Positions 12,050 to 24,032 of a stretch of DNA of 64,000 nt are shown one piece after another. The stretch's first letter is position 1. Every line of letters begins with the position of its first letter. A program made the position numbers and the translations under genes. Source of the DNA: Papilionanthe hookeriana x Papilionanthe teres (taxonomy: Eukaryota; Streptophyta; Magnoliopsida; Asparagales; Orchidaceae); NCBI GenBank assembly GCA_022702705.1, contig CM040429.1:114119943-114183942 (forward strand). Direction: 5' to 3'. The notes under the pieces were generated by a model. That model did no database searches and had not been told where the DNA came from. It saw only the letters and a list, made by a program, of their open reading frames with translations.

Positions 12050-14700
12050 ATGTCTGCACCGAAGATGATTTTCTCCTTCACCAATAGGATGAACTTAGCT
12101 GTCTACAAGGATGAGCTGATCGATGATGCGATCATTCACTTTGTACAAGGATTCAACAACACGGATATTAAGTTCACCAATGTTACTCTTTTCGCACTGA
12201 TGGACATAGTACCAGAGATCATGGAAGCCATAATTAAGTTCAATCTGAAGTCGACCCAAGAGTTTCCTCCCCTGCAGAGGGTCCCAGTTGAATGAAGCAC
12301 CGCTGCTCATAGAAGGTTAGCTACTACCCCTAGGACGGTCATCTCTACCCCCACCGGTCTGGTCATCACTGCACCTACCCTAGCTCCCACCAAAATGAAA
12401 GGGAAAGAAGTCCAAGTCTATGATGAGCCTGTTACAGTGGAGGGTTCAGACTTTGCTGCAATACCATCTGTTTTCAAAATAGGATCTAGTTCGAGCATTG
12501 AACCCTTAACCCGAACGAAAAGAAGGAATAAAGATCGCCAGAATCAGAAAGACCAGAGCTGCTGAAGCTGCCTTTCTTGAAGAGATTCCTAAAGAGGAAG
12601 AACTGCCTAAGATCTCACCACTGTTACAAGGGAGTATATTCCACCATCTCTCTGCTGCATCTGATGAGGAAGATGCTCGAAGGATTGCCGTTGCGTTACC
12701 CTTGCCTGCATACTACAGTAATTGTAAGAAGAAGAAGATCAAGACTACGTCGCTTACTCGATTACAAACCGTGGTGGAGAAGTTAGCCAGAAAGGAGGGA
12801 TGCCCTGTGTTAGAAATCCTGAGAAGGATGGGACGGGTGCCAGCTAGATCCCGCCTCGAAACATGAGTAGACCCCGTCACTGCCATAGAAAGGCCACTGA
12901 AGAAGGTATGAGCTAGCGAAAGGAGTTCACCTGTTGTATCAGGTCACCATACTAGGGAACACACCACCTACCGACGTACAGCCGACAAATCATCTGTTCC
13001 TAGGCCTTCTACTGTAAGATGGATGGTGTGGCAAACTATTATCGCTGAACTGATATCAAGAGAACACTCTAGGAAGAGAAGTCTCATCAGAAAGCCCGAA
13101 TCTGCAGAAAGTGTTGCAGCCTCGAAGGAAACTCCTGAAGATGAAGTTCAACAGTTGTCACCTAACAATCGCGAAACTATTTGGAAAAGACCACGGGAGG
13201 TTTCCATAGGGAAGCTAAGAACTAACATCCAGTGGTTGGCAAGAGAAAGAAGAGAAGAATTGGGAAATGAAGTGGATTCGTCAGAGTTCATGGATGAAGA
13301 ATTTGTTGAGATCAACATGGTCCAGACCCTAGTGTCGTCAGCTTTGCAAGGAGCTCCGTCAACTTTGGAAGGAGATGAACCAGAAGCAATGAGAGCACTT
13401 CTGTGGGAAAAGGACGACACAATCTCTCGGATGGAAAAGAAGATGGAAGAGATGGCAGCCGCCTTAGCCACACTCTACAGTCAGCCTCAACCTCAGAAGG
13501 AAACACTCCTAGAGATCATTCTCATTGTAGATGGTGGGAAAGAGATTACGTCTATCAACGGAGATGAACAACCAAAGAAAGATTCTACATAGTGCATGAT
13601 CCCCGAAAAGGATATTAAGAATATGGTGGAATAGCAGGTGCGAGAAGCCTTAGCCCAGTCTAAGAATGGAGCTTCTATTCAGACGGATAGACCTTACCCC
13701 GAGGAATTTTATGCCGTCCAATACCCAAAGAGCTTCGTACCACCTCTGTTTAAGACTTTCAATTGTACACGAAAACCCCCGACAGCATGTCACACATTTT
13801 CGTGCTAGTTACTGCAATGCCGGTGGGAGCGACGCTTTGATTTTTTGTCAGTTCGTCAGCAGCTTGTCAAGGATCTCCTTCGATTGGTACGCAGAGCTTC
13901 TGAATGGTTCGGTCAAGACCTTTTCCGAATTGGAGAACCTTTTTGTTGAGCGGTTTACTGGGGCTCGGCACCACATCACTATTGGTGATCTAGTGGTGGA
14001 GCAACAAAAACTGAACGAAACCTTAGTGGATTACATACTTCGATGGAGGAATTTAAGTATGAAGTGTGAACCATAGCTTCCGGAACAGCATGAAGTCGGT
14101 ATCTTGTTGAAGAACATTCATGGCCCGATAACACTTCTCCTTAAAGGATTCACCATTAAGACTTTATAGAAATTACTTAGCAAGGCCGGGAGCTTGCAGC
14201 GGAGGCAAAAAAGCTAAGTGTCATCGACAAAATTGATAAACAGAAGACAATGAAAGCATTCGAGAAAAAATCAGGAGTTGTCGCAACAGTGGATAAAGGT
14301 AAAACAGCCAGTGCAGATACAGCCGGAGCAGCCACATCCAAGTTATCAACCACCGCAACGGACTTACCAACAACCTCAGCAGAGCTATCAACAGCCTTGA
14401 TCGAGCTATCAATGATGGCAACATGATCAATCGCCACCTCGACCACCACGTGCCCTGAAGGAACTTTTGAATAAGGAATACCCCTTCAAGACTGAAGCAG
14501 TGGCCAGGATGTTTCACGGTTTGACTAAGACACCTGACTTTCAGCTGCCAGAGCCCAAAGGCCAGAAGAAGTCGACAAGAAAGATCATCTGAATAATTTT
14601 CCCTACCATTGGAAGCTCGAACACAAGATAGAGGACTGCTTCACCTTCAAGAATTGGCTCGAGGATAACCTCCGGAAAGGGAACATAACGATCCTGAAGG
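12050..14700 (+). pseudogene. gag: gag of element B (broken)
   Basis: The start is the ATG at 12050, giving MSAPKMIFSF, matched by MEAPKLIFSF at 51130 in element C. After an uncharacterised N-terminal region and a basic stretch there is a Glu-rich coiled-coil-like region (about 13190-13480) and the Retrotrans_gag-type capsid region (about 13640-14080; FDWYAELLNGSVKTFSELE, then DYILRWRNLSMKCEP). A zinc-knuckle remnant near 14600 reads FPYHWKLEHKIEDC, where the first Cys of the element C version has become Phe. Several frameshifts and stops break the frame, for example at 12295, 13592 and 14076. The product would form the virus-like particle in the cytoplasm. Confidence 0.85.
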
Positions 14701-17032
14701 AATACATGAAGGAGCCCCAAAAAGGAGTTTCCGTCAATGTTATTTCAACGGACCCTATTGTTCTGATATACCCATACACGACTACCGATGGATGGAGTAC
14801 TGTCTGGATGAAGTCTTTGAAGAAAATTTTGGATTACATCCAGACCGCTTCGGTGCGCACTTCAGTTCAGAGTTCGAAACCTGCCAAACTGGCACTGTTG
14901 ATTGCGATTGAAGAACCACCTCAGAGGGAGGAAAAGATCGTGGAAGAAGAGAGGCCTGAGACTTCAAAGGGTAGAGTAGGGGCTGCTTTTCCAAGAATGG
15001 TTGTTTCTGATTCGGGTGAGAAATTCCTCGGACCTCTGACCCTGTATGATTATTTGCTCCCCCCGGCGGGATCTTATAATGATAAGAGTTTTGGTGTTTT
15101 CTACATTTTGACTGTTTCTAACCATTACGTAACTAACGACAACCAACCTATTCTGAATATCGATTTCCAAATGAATAAAGATTCTCAAATCATACAAAAC
15201 CTCGACGGTAGTGATTGCAATGGTCTGGAAGATGACGGACCTGTCTATGAATTCCAAGGATCTCCTATCGCGATTTAGCTAGAGTTCTCAGATAGCGAAG
15301 TGACTCCAGAAGAATCTGCTGCTCCGATTCAAAAAGGGGAAGCACCAGCTAATTCAAAATCAAACTTAGAGGAAGAGATAATAGAGGTCAACCTCAGAAG
15401 CGGAAAAGTTTTACACCCGAGAATGGGTCTGAAAGATAAAGGAAAGTAGGTGGTTGTTTAAGAAGAGCCAACCCCAGCATAAGAATTACTCGTTCGGGAA
15501 GAAGTTGAAAGACCAGACAATAAAGTGGAGGTGCTAGCCCATCAATGGAAGTTGCCTGCCAAACTGAGCATCTACGTTGCTTTAATCCTTTCAAAGGAGA
15601 TGAGAGAAACTCTGATCAAGGCCTTACTTGATCCAGAGATTTGCTTAGCTCAAATGGGCGGAAACTCCTTAGACGAGGTTTGCTCGTTAAGAGAACAGTT
15701 TGGTGTTACTTTCACAGACGGTGAATTGCTACTCGAGATAGCCGATCACAACTGACCCTTGTACATTTCAGTCGCCACCGGAAAGTTCACGCTCTCTAGG
15801 GTGTTAGTTGATCCAGGAGCATCAATCAACATAATGAACCATCGGACGTTAGCCTACTTGGAAATTGATGCCCGTGAGCTTCAAACAGACAAAATGTTAC
15901 TAAAAGGCTTCAACCTGAAAGAAGAAAGAACCCTTGGGTCGATAACACTATTTATGAAGATCGATGATTTGGCAAGAAAAACCACAAAATTCAACCTAAT
16001 TGATTCTGAGAAATCGTTCAACGCTCTACTGGGTCGGCCGTGGATCCATGAAAACCAGATGGTACTGTCGTCTCTACACCAGTGCATAAAGTATTATGAA
16101 AGAGGGGGAGAACAGTGCATCAAAGGTGACTTGCAACCGTTCTCCATGCATGAACTCGGAATCCATGAAGATGCAGCCTACTACACACCTCCGAAGAAAA
16201 CTATCTTTTCCAGAAATTTCATATCGAATGAAGAAGAAAGAGTTCAAGACGATGAGGAGCCTGAAATTCTTGTTCAATAATTACTCACCACTCCCTTACG
16301 GCTAGATGGTGAAGGTTTCTCCAGAACTCGCACTTGAGGTCGAGGCCGGGGACAAGGTCGAGGAAGAAACGGTGGAACAGTTGAACAGAAGAAACAGATC
16401 ATCGATGTTGATTGGGAGAATAGTTCTGAAGAAGAAGAAGTCAAGAAAGAAGTAATGAAGATAAATCAAAAGAAACCCCAGTTCAAGATATCTCTCGAAG
16501 ATGAAAAGAATGAAGAATACAAATCGATGTACGAGAAGATAAACCGCTGTGTACATACTTTGACCCTGACCCTGATCTATCCTAATAAGATCGAGGGTAT
16601 GGTGGTCAAGGAAGTGCATGGTGATGGTGCTAAACCGATTAAATTCTACCGTGGTGCTTCTTCTTCCAAAGTTGAGAATTAATTAAAATTTGAAGATGTT
16701 GCTTCATCTAAATTAATGGAATTGCCTTTTGACTGATATTCTCCCTGTGTTAAAAATTTGATGCAACGTGGTGTCTTACCTAAACAGTGATGGAAGGATA
16801 AATCTCAACGCTTTGAAAAATTATGGAATAATGCCAGTCGACCTCCCAGTTCAAAGCATGGTCTTGGATTTGGCACAATAGCGCCAGTTGATGATCCAGA
16901 ATTTTGCTTGGTTGTCACTTGTGAGCCTAATGAAGACTGCTTGGAAGCCCCAGATGATCTCAAAGATCTACCACTTGGAGACGCTCGGCTAGAATTTAAA
17001 AAAAAAAAATTAAATCTATAATAGACGAGTTA
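14701..17032 (+). pseudogene. Protease region of element B (broken)
   Basis: After an acidic linker (about 14706-15280, stop at 15278) comes the aspartic protease, about 15759-16280, with active site VDPGASINIM (Asp codon at 15810-15812) and the hydrophobic-Gly stretch FNALLGRPWIHE. Pro replaces the usual Ser/Thr after the active Asp in both B and C, so this is a lineage trait and not damage. A Gly/Arg-rich link (GRGRGQGRGR near 16330-16370) and an acidic segment lead to reverse transcriptase. Stops occur at 15450, 15463, 16280, 16335 and later. The link stays coding-like in element C, so I see no sign of the intron that some Ogre elements have between protease and RT. Confidence 0.85.
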
Positions 17033-17935
17033 ATGGAAGATAACTTAGGTACTAGCGAAGAGCCTAGGCCGACCTTTGTTAGCTCCTTACTCAATAAAGA
17101 AGACTCTGAAAACATGATCAAGCTACTAATGGAATTCAAGTATTGTTTTGCTTGGAGTTATGATGAAATGCCTGTATTAGCTCCAGACGTTGCGGTTCAC
17201 AAGCTAGGAGTGGATCACGCCGCCATCCCAGTCAGACAAGCTCCCAGAAAAATGCGTCTAGAATTTGAACAACAAGTTATAGCTAAAGTTAAGAAGCTAA
17301 TCAACGCTAAATTTGTCCGTGAAGAACAATATCCAACTTGGTTAGCCAATGTGGTACAAGTCATAAAGAAGAATGGTCAGATCAGGATCTGCATGAATTT
17401 CAGAGTTTTGAACAAAGCGTACCCAAAGGATGCATTCCTGCTGTCGATTCCAGAATTAATGATCGACGTCGCTTCGATGAACGAAATCTTCTCTTTCATG
17501 GATGGATCACAGGATACAACCAGATAAAGATGGCACAAGAAGATGAAAAGCTCAACGCCTTCAGAACACCAATCAGAGTATACTGCTACACAGTAATGCC
17601 TTCTGGATTGAAGAACGCAGGAGCGACCTACCAAAGAGAAATGACGAGGATCTTTGATGATCTCATTCACAACCAAGTCGAGTGCTACGTGGATGATGTG
17701 GTCATCAAGAGCAAACTGAAGGAAGATCACCTGTATGATTTGAGAATTATTTTCGAGCGATTAAGACAATTTAACCTTAAGATGAATTCCCTAAAATGCA
17801 CCTTTGGCGTCGCCTCCTAGAAATTCTTAGGATTTGTTGTCCGACATTGCAGAATTGAAATTGATCTGAAAAAGATTAAAGCTATCTTAGAAATGCCGCC
17901 TCCGAAAACCTTGAAGCAACTATGATCCTTTCAAG
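17033..17935 (+). pseudogene. Reverse transcriptase of element B (frameshifted)
   Basis: The palm and fingers can be followed from NLGTSEEPRPTF through VREEQYPTWLANVV, the FSFMDG block with a catalytic Asp, VMPSGLKNAGATYQR and the catalytic ECYVDDVVIKSK (YVDD at 17686-17697). The chain switches frame near 17505, between FSFMDG and GYNQIKM, and has a stop at 17820. It copied the element's RNA into cDNA inside the particle. The catalytic Asps are present, so loss is by frame and not by active site. Confidence 0.93.
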
Positions 17936-18505
17936 GGAAGTTGGCATATCTTCGACGCTTTATTTCGAATTTTTCAGGAAGGTGTCAGCCTTTTTCTGCT
18001 TTGCTTAAGAAGGATGCCAAGTTTAATTGGGACTCCAAATGTCAACATGCCTTCGATGACAACAAATGATATTTAATGACACCTCCTGTCTTAGCAGCCC
18101 CGGTCTTGGGTAGACCGTTGATACTTTATACCGCGGCTTTAGACGACTCCCTCGGAGCCCTGCTAGCCGGGGTCAATGATGAGGGTAAAGAAAACGCTCT
18201 CTACTAGTTAAGTCGTCGTCTAATTCAGACGAAGGTAAAGTATCCTTCGATTGAGAAGCATTGTTTTGCCCTGGAATTTGCAGCTCAAAAGCTCAAGCAT
18301 TACATGCTTTCTCATAAAGTCAACCTTATTTCAAAGTTTAATCCATTATAATATTTGATGACCCGCCCTACACTCTCTGGCAGACTTGCCAGGTGGTCGA
18401 TGATACTATTGCAATTCGATATAAATTTCATTCCTCTTCGTGCCGTAAAGGGACAAGTCCTAGCAAATTTTCTCGCAGCACACCCTTTACCGGCAGAATC
18501 GCCTC
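17936..18505 (+). pseudogene. First RNase H domain of element B (broken)
   Basis: This is the connection and RNase H that follow RT in all Ty3/gypsy elements. LAYLRRFISNFSGRCQPFSALLKKDAKF leads into LYTAALDDSLGALLA, ENALY, IEKHCFALEFAAQKL and the tail near AVKGQVLANFLAAHPLP (the last at about 18440-18490). Stops occur near 18068, 18205 and 18350, so it is dead. Confidence 0.85.
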
Positions 18506-18990
18506 TCAATGATGATTTGCCAGACGAGCATATAATGAGCCTAGAAGATCCTGATGATCGACGTTGGGAATTGTACTTCGACGGAGCATCCTCAGCGCAA
18601 CGAGACAAAGGATTGGAAATGATAGTGCCTGGTAAGACAGGAATCAGACTAATAATTATAAAACTAGAGCGGGGGAAGTTAAGATACTCCTACCATTTAA
18701 CAGATCCATGTACGAACAACGAAGTAGAATACGAAGCCCTTGTAACCGGACAGGAGTTAACCATTCAAATGGAGATAACAGACATCAACATCTACGGTGA
18801 TTTGCAGTTGATCATACAACAGGTCACAGGACAGTACAAAATTTTGATACCAAGGCTCAAGCAGTACTTTCAGTATGCCATGAAGTTGTTGAAGCAAATT
18901 CTGAATGTAACAATCTACAAGATTCCCAAAAGAAAAAATGCCCTCGCAGATGTGTTAGCCCGCCTTGCAAAAGAGTTTGCCTGCTTATAG
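18506..18990 (+). pseudogene. Second, archaeal-type RNase H of element B
   Basis: A second RNase H lies between the first one and integrase, the hallmark of the Tat clade. The four acidic residues can be seen: Asp in ELYFDGASS (about 18577), Glu in NNEVEYEAL, Asp in IYGDLQLIIQQ and Asp in ALADVLARLAKEF. This part is open (frame 18355-18990) up to a stop after FACL. Its domain is intact by eye, though the polyprotein around it is not. Confidence 0.9.
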
Positions 18991-20385
18991 GATGAGTCAG
19001 TTGAAATGTCAGTTCAAGGACGACAGGTCCTCTCACTGCTCGACATGGATGCAGTACACAAATCAAAAGGAAAAGAAGAAGAATCAGTTGCAGTAGTGAC
19101 AAAAACTACAGAAGATTGGTGGATGCCATTAATAGACTACTTACAAACAGGAAACCTACCAGATGATAAGTCATTAGCCCATCAATTCAAGAAAAGAACT
19201 CTGTCATACGAGTTAATAAACAATACATTATACAGAAGGTCTTTTGATCAAATGTGGCTAAGGTGCCTAAATGAGTCCGAGGCTCATGAAATTGTTAAAG
19301 AAGTTCACTCAGGACATTATGGCGCTCACCAGTCAGCTCCGAAGATGAAAATGAAAATTAAGAGACTAGGGTACTACTGGCCCTCAATGATGACCGACTG
19401 CATGAAAGTTGCTAAAAGTTGTCACCACTGCTAAGTGCATGGAGTGGTTCTACATCAACCTCCAAATGTGCTACATCCGACAATTCCGTCGTGGCCATTT
19501 GAGTGTTGGGGCACAGACATTGTGGGTCCGATAAAACCACCTTCTTCAAGAGGACATCATTTCATCCTTGCAGCGACAGATTACTTTTTCAAATGGGAAG
19601 AAGCGGAACTGCTCAGAGAAGTGAAAGCACAACACGTGTTACAATTCTTTAAGAATCAAGTCATCTACCATTTCGGGGTACCGCGTAGAATTATTTCAGA
19701 TAATGGGTCCGCTTTCAAGAGTACGAAGATCAATAATTTTGTTAGAAGTCACGGGATCGACTAGCGCTATTCAACGATCTACTACCCGAGAACAAACAGC
19801 TTAGCTGAGGCTTTTAATAGAACTCTCGTCCATATCCTAAAGAAAACTTAAGACGATAACAAAAGAAATTGGCATGAGAAGTTGTTAGAAGGCTTATGGG
19901 CCTACAGAATGACATTCAGAACTCCTACTCAGTCTACACCCTACGCTCTAGTTTATGGGTCTGAAGCCGTCTTACCCTTGGAGGTGCAGCTTCCGTCACT
20001 CATAATTGCTATCGCAAATAGGATCACTATAGAAGAGAATGCCAAACTATGACTAGAAGAACTGGAAAAATTGGAAGGGAAATGACTTTCAGCATAGCAG
20101 AATCTCAAATTGTTTTAAGCCGAGATGATCCAGGCCCCCGACAAACTGGTCCGCCCACGGACGTTCAATGTCGGCAACTTGGTTCTAGCTCTCACAAGAC
20201 CTATTCCTGCACACAACAAGATAGGAGGTAAATTTAAACCGACTTGGGAGGGAACGTTCGTGGTCGAGACAGTCTACTCAGGAGGTTCCTACCAGCTCGT
20301 GGATTGCCGTGGAGAGCGACTAATGCTTCCAATCTATGGATGATATCTAAATAAGCATTACGCAACCTGCTGTTTCGAAGGATGA
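18991..20385 (+). pseudogene. Integrase of element B (broken)
   Basis: The HHCC zinc domain is at about 19300-19434 (EVHSGHYGAHQ, then CHHC) and is followed at once by a stop (TAA at 19432). The catalytic core at 19435-20000 keeps all three acids: Asp in CWGTDIVG (19516-19518), Asp in ISDNGSAF and Glu in LAEAFNRT. Stops follow at 19762 (Trp to stop) and near 19850, 20050 and 20110. The C-terminal GPY/F-type module (TWEGTFVVETVYSGGSYQL) is at about 20225-20345. No chromodomain is seen. It would insert the cDNA in the nucleus. Confidence 0.92.
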
Positions 20386-20717
20386 ACTTTAAAAAAAAGC
20401 ACAAAGTCTCACCCCTAGAAGCACGGGCGCAGTAATCACTTGTAACTGGGTCCAAACCCAAAATTGATACAAAAAAATGATGATTAATGAAAAAAATATG
20501 TGTATTAAAAAAAATATGTAAAGAAAGAAATCATTATAATAATAAATTTTGATCCTTCCTTTCAAGCCAATTTCGCTCGTGATCTTTTCTCATCTTTTCC
20601 CTTTCCCTTAAAGTTTGAAAAGGAATGAATAAGAATTTTCCATTAATAAGTAAATTTTCTTATTATTCTCATTCTAAGTACAGCCCCTGATCCTTTCCTT
20701 GCTTTTTTCGCAGGGAA
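20386..20717 (+). other. Spacer with splice acceptor before the third gene, element B
   Basis: A 330-base AT-rich gap. At 20414-20460 it carries a block also present after integrase in elements A and C. It ends in a pyrimidine tract, CCTTTCCTTGCTTTTTTCG, then CAG (AG at 20712-20713), four bases before the ATG at 20718. Element C has the same arrangement. This looks like a 3' splice site that would bring the third gene to the 5' end of a spliced RNA. Confidence 0.6.
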
Positions 20718-22058
20718 ATGTCAAACGGGCGGTTGGTTCTAAACTTTAAGGATGGCGTAAGTCTTGCACTTAATGAAGAAGAGCTGAAAGCTGGTGCCGT
20801 GATCGAGGTTGACTCAGACTTTACGCATCTGAAGCTAGAATATGAAGAAACTGCTTGGACTAATGTAGACCTCGAGCAGTCCCATGGAAAGATGGTGATA
20901 AAACTCAGCGAGAAGGTTCAGGAAGATCAACGCGATCGACGACCACAAGATGAAATCAGTAATAACTGCCGCAGAAGGGAGGCTTGTCAGCGTCATCCCT
21001 ACCAAAATCCAGGGGGAGAGAAGAGGTACTTTGACTCCAACTCAAAGAAGAAACGACAATCACCGTATCCAAAAAATGCTGAAGAAATTGACGGAAGAAC
21101 AGAACCAGGAAGAAATCCCGACGACCACAGCAGTCGTCCCAAGGAGGCCAGCCCTCCGGAGCACCATAGCAGAGGTTGTTCCAGAGGAGGTTACTACAGA
21201 GCCTGCACCTGAGATAGTGATGATTCTAGGAGAGCGTGATGGTGTGGAGCCGTAGGTCCCACAGTACATCACTAGACCTCGACAGTTCCAGATAATTTCA
21301 GAGCACGAGTTGAAGATGATCCAGAGGGTGCAGAAACTGAATTTTGAATACTTTTAGAGAATCCTTGGCAGGTATGTCAACATCCTGGAAGGACTGGAGT
21401 TGCATACGGATGTCTTCTCTCACTACGAGCAGAGTGAGATTGTGGACTACGTCTTCGAGTTGAAGAAACAGGGTCGTGCAGGACGACTGCGAAGCAAGAC
21501 TTACTCCGAGCTGAAGAAATGGAAACGAGGCAAGGGGAGGATTACAATCCAATTCGGATGTTGTTCAACTTTTCTGATGACAAGAAAGGAAATCCGCCAG
21601 GTACACTTCACTACGATGAAGTGAATCCACTGTCAGTTCTGATTAAGAAAATGATAAAGAGGATGGTGGCTTGGTGAGTCTTACCCGCTGACTGCATACC
21701 AAATAGTTGTATAATCAACATTTACACAGAAAGAGACTGCATTCCACCTCACGTGGACCATCACGATTTCGTGAGATCTTTTTGTACCATTTCCTTTATC
21801 AACCAATGCAACATCATGTTCGGGACAGAACTCCAGATAGTCGGCCCCGGAGAATTCCAAGGGCCACTAGAGATACCTCTACCGGTAGGCTCTGTCCTTG
21901 TACTACAAGCAAATGGTGCAGATGTGGCGAAGCACTGCATCCCAGGAGTTTTCTACGAGCGGATCTCCATCACCTTTAGAAGGATGGATGAGAGCAAGAT
22001 TTCAGTCTACTTCCGACCAGATTCAAAATTAGAAAATTTGCAGCCCTACGAGCTTTAA
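20718..22058 (+). pseudogene. Third gene of element B: ALKBH9/10-like 2OG-Fe(II) oxygenase domain protein (broken)
   Basis: The start is the ATG at 20718, matched at 42515 in element C. Parts in order: an N-terminal domain of about 40 residues (LVLNFKDGVSLALNEEELK), a basic linker (ending RGTLTPTQRRNDN..IQKMLKKL), then the AlkB domain from about 21260. Visible AlkB features are NILEGLELHTDVF, the 2OG-site INIY, the iron site HVD (His codon 21750-21752, Asp 21756-21758), GPGEF, IPLPVGSVLVL, NGADVAKHCIPGV (distal His 21933-21935) and RISITFRRM with the RxxxxxR pair. This pattern fits the plant ALKBH9/ALKBH10 family, which removes N6-methyl groups from adenosine in RNA. Breaks: stops at 21253-21255, near 21356 and at 21675-21677, a frame change near 20950 and one near 21565. 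The gene is in sense orientation after pol, and has no introns in the domain, which suggests capture through RNA. Confidence 0.9.
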
Positions 22059-22939
22059 GCTACATGGTAGTAGCACACCTCTAAAGTACACTGGCGTGGG
22101 ATTCTCCTCCGAAAAGTGGCTTAGGAGGTGATGTTATCACATATGTAGTTTACTTTTCATACATGGATGAATCAAACAGACAGTTTTGTCAGAATACATG
22201 AAGATTTCAGTACAGTCTGTGTTCAGACATACATGGATTTCGTAAAAGTCTGTTTTCAAAAAGATGTCATCAGAAATGTTTTGATGGAATCGCCTGGTGT
22301 ACTTTCAACATTTATAATGAAAACGATTATGTCGTGTTTTGCCTTCAGTTTTGTGCAATTAACTGCAAATTCCACTAAATCTGAGTTTGACTCAATTTAA
22401 AGAACTTTGAACGAAGAACGATTTGAACATAATAGAAAAATAGAATAAAACAAATCCAATAAAATAATAACAACAAAATAAAAGTTCAAATTCAAAATTC
22501 AAATAAAACACAAAAAGAAACTCAAAACAATCAATCCAAAATCTCAAATTGCAAACAAAAGAAATGAATAAGAAATCTAAATCAAAATGAAATTTCAATC
22601 AAAATGAAAATTGAAAATAAAAAAAAAATCAAATGACTAAAAAACAACGAATAAATGAAAACGAATTCCCGAATCTGAAATCCCCAGCCTCAGACTGTTC
22701 TCAAAATCTTTTCGACTCCCCGCGATTCCTTTCCTCTTTTGAGAAGGTCAACTGAGTCTACTGACAAAGAACCACGAAATTTTAGATTTTATTCTGACGG
22801 TAAGGATTCATATCCTTCACCAAATAATCAAACTTTGATTAACTCCCTCGGGATGTGAAACACTTTCATGTCTCATTCCAATCTCTTACTGCGCTAAATT
22901 TTCCGCAGAATCTTGAAAAACCCAAATCAAATACCAACT

Positions 22940-23690
22940 TTTGGGATTGGTACCTAGATTCCAGTTCCCATCCTTCTGAGGCTGGTACCCAAATTCCAGT
23001 TCTCATTTCGAGATCGATACTTAAATTTGGATTCTCTTTTCTGAATTTCCACTAATCTCGCATCCTTCCAAGAAACTTTTCCGCATTCTAATCCTCCGAC
23101 TTGGGTATAAGACCAACAAGGAATCCTAACCTCGGTGACCGCCAATCCCGCATCCTTCCAAGAAACTTTTCTGCACTCTAATCCTCCGACTTGGGTATTA
23201 GACCGATTAGGCATCCTAACCTCGGTGACTGCCAATCCTGCATCCTTTCGAGAAACTTTTCCGCATTCTAATCCTTCGACTTTGGTATAAGACCGACAAG
23301 GCATCCTAACCTCGGTGACCTCCAATCTCGTACTCTTTTCGAGAACCTTTTCTGCACTCTTGAAATCTCGGGATCAATACCTAAACTCTGATTCCCATCT
23401 CTTTTGAGACTGGTACCTAAATTCCAGTTCTCTCCTTTCAAGGTTGGTACCTAAATTCCTACTCTCATTCTGAGATTGATACATAAATTTCAACTCTCTC
23501 TTCCGAGACTGGTACCTAAATTCTAGTTCTCTCCCTTTCGAGATCAGTACCTAAATTCTGATTCTCATCTTTTTCAAGATTAGTACCAAAATTCTGATTC
23601 TCATCATTTCTGATTCTGTCTTCGAGGCTGGTACCTAAATTCCAGTTCTCTTTGCAATCTCGAGGTTGGAACCTAGGTTCCAACTCTCAT
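22940..23690. repeat. Degenerate short-period repeat (about 40-45 bp), flanking the 90-bp array
   Basis: Many copies of a core close to GGTACCTAAATTCCAGTTCTC, each with a pyrimidine-rich CTTTCGAGA-type link. Copies lie on both sides of the 90-bp array (about 22945-23050 and 23360-23690). Spacing varies, so this is an old or unequal array. Confidence 0.8.
23054..23366. repeat. 90-bp tandem repeat, 3 full units plus a part
   Basis: Units begin at 23054, 23144, 23234 and 23324, each with GCATCCTTCCAAGAAACTTT near its start and CCTAACCTCGGTGACC near its end. The fourth is partial and degenerate. Because 90 is a multiple of three, the minus strand stays open by chance. Confidence 0.95.
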
Positions 23691-24032
23691 TTTAAATCTA
23701 GAATTTCCAAGGAATCAATCTTGAAATCAAACTTGAATCAAACTATAATTTAAATTGAAATCCCATACAAATCAAAAGTCAGATTCAAAATTGAAACTTG
23801 AAATAAAAAATGAAACGAATCTAAAATCCAATCTCTTGAAATCATGTGATTTGAAATTCACCTCCTTTTCCCCAGCGAGATTTCTGGATTCTTCAGTCTT
23901 GGAGATTTACGTGATACTCCCTAGCGAAAATTTTCTACACTTTGTTCTAAGTGTGTCACTTAGACATCAGTGTTGGTTTTATTGATCTCTTTGGTCAATG
24001 CCAATACGCACGGTGTGTTTGGTTAGCACACT

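Noticed and set aside
16281..17032. Ogre-type intron between protease and reverse transcriptase
   Set aside because: The matching region in element C stays coding-like with the same residues, and I see no conserved splice sites there.
22954..23325. Minus-strand frame of 123 codons with repeated motifs in the 3' UTR of element B
   Set aside because: It reads through 90-bp tandem units; 90 is a multiple of three, so one open unit keeps all open. No known domain, and the place in element C has other repeats.
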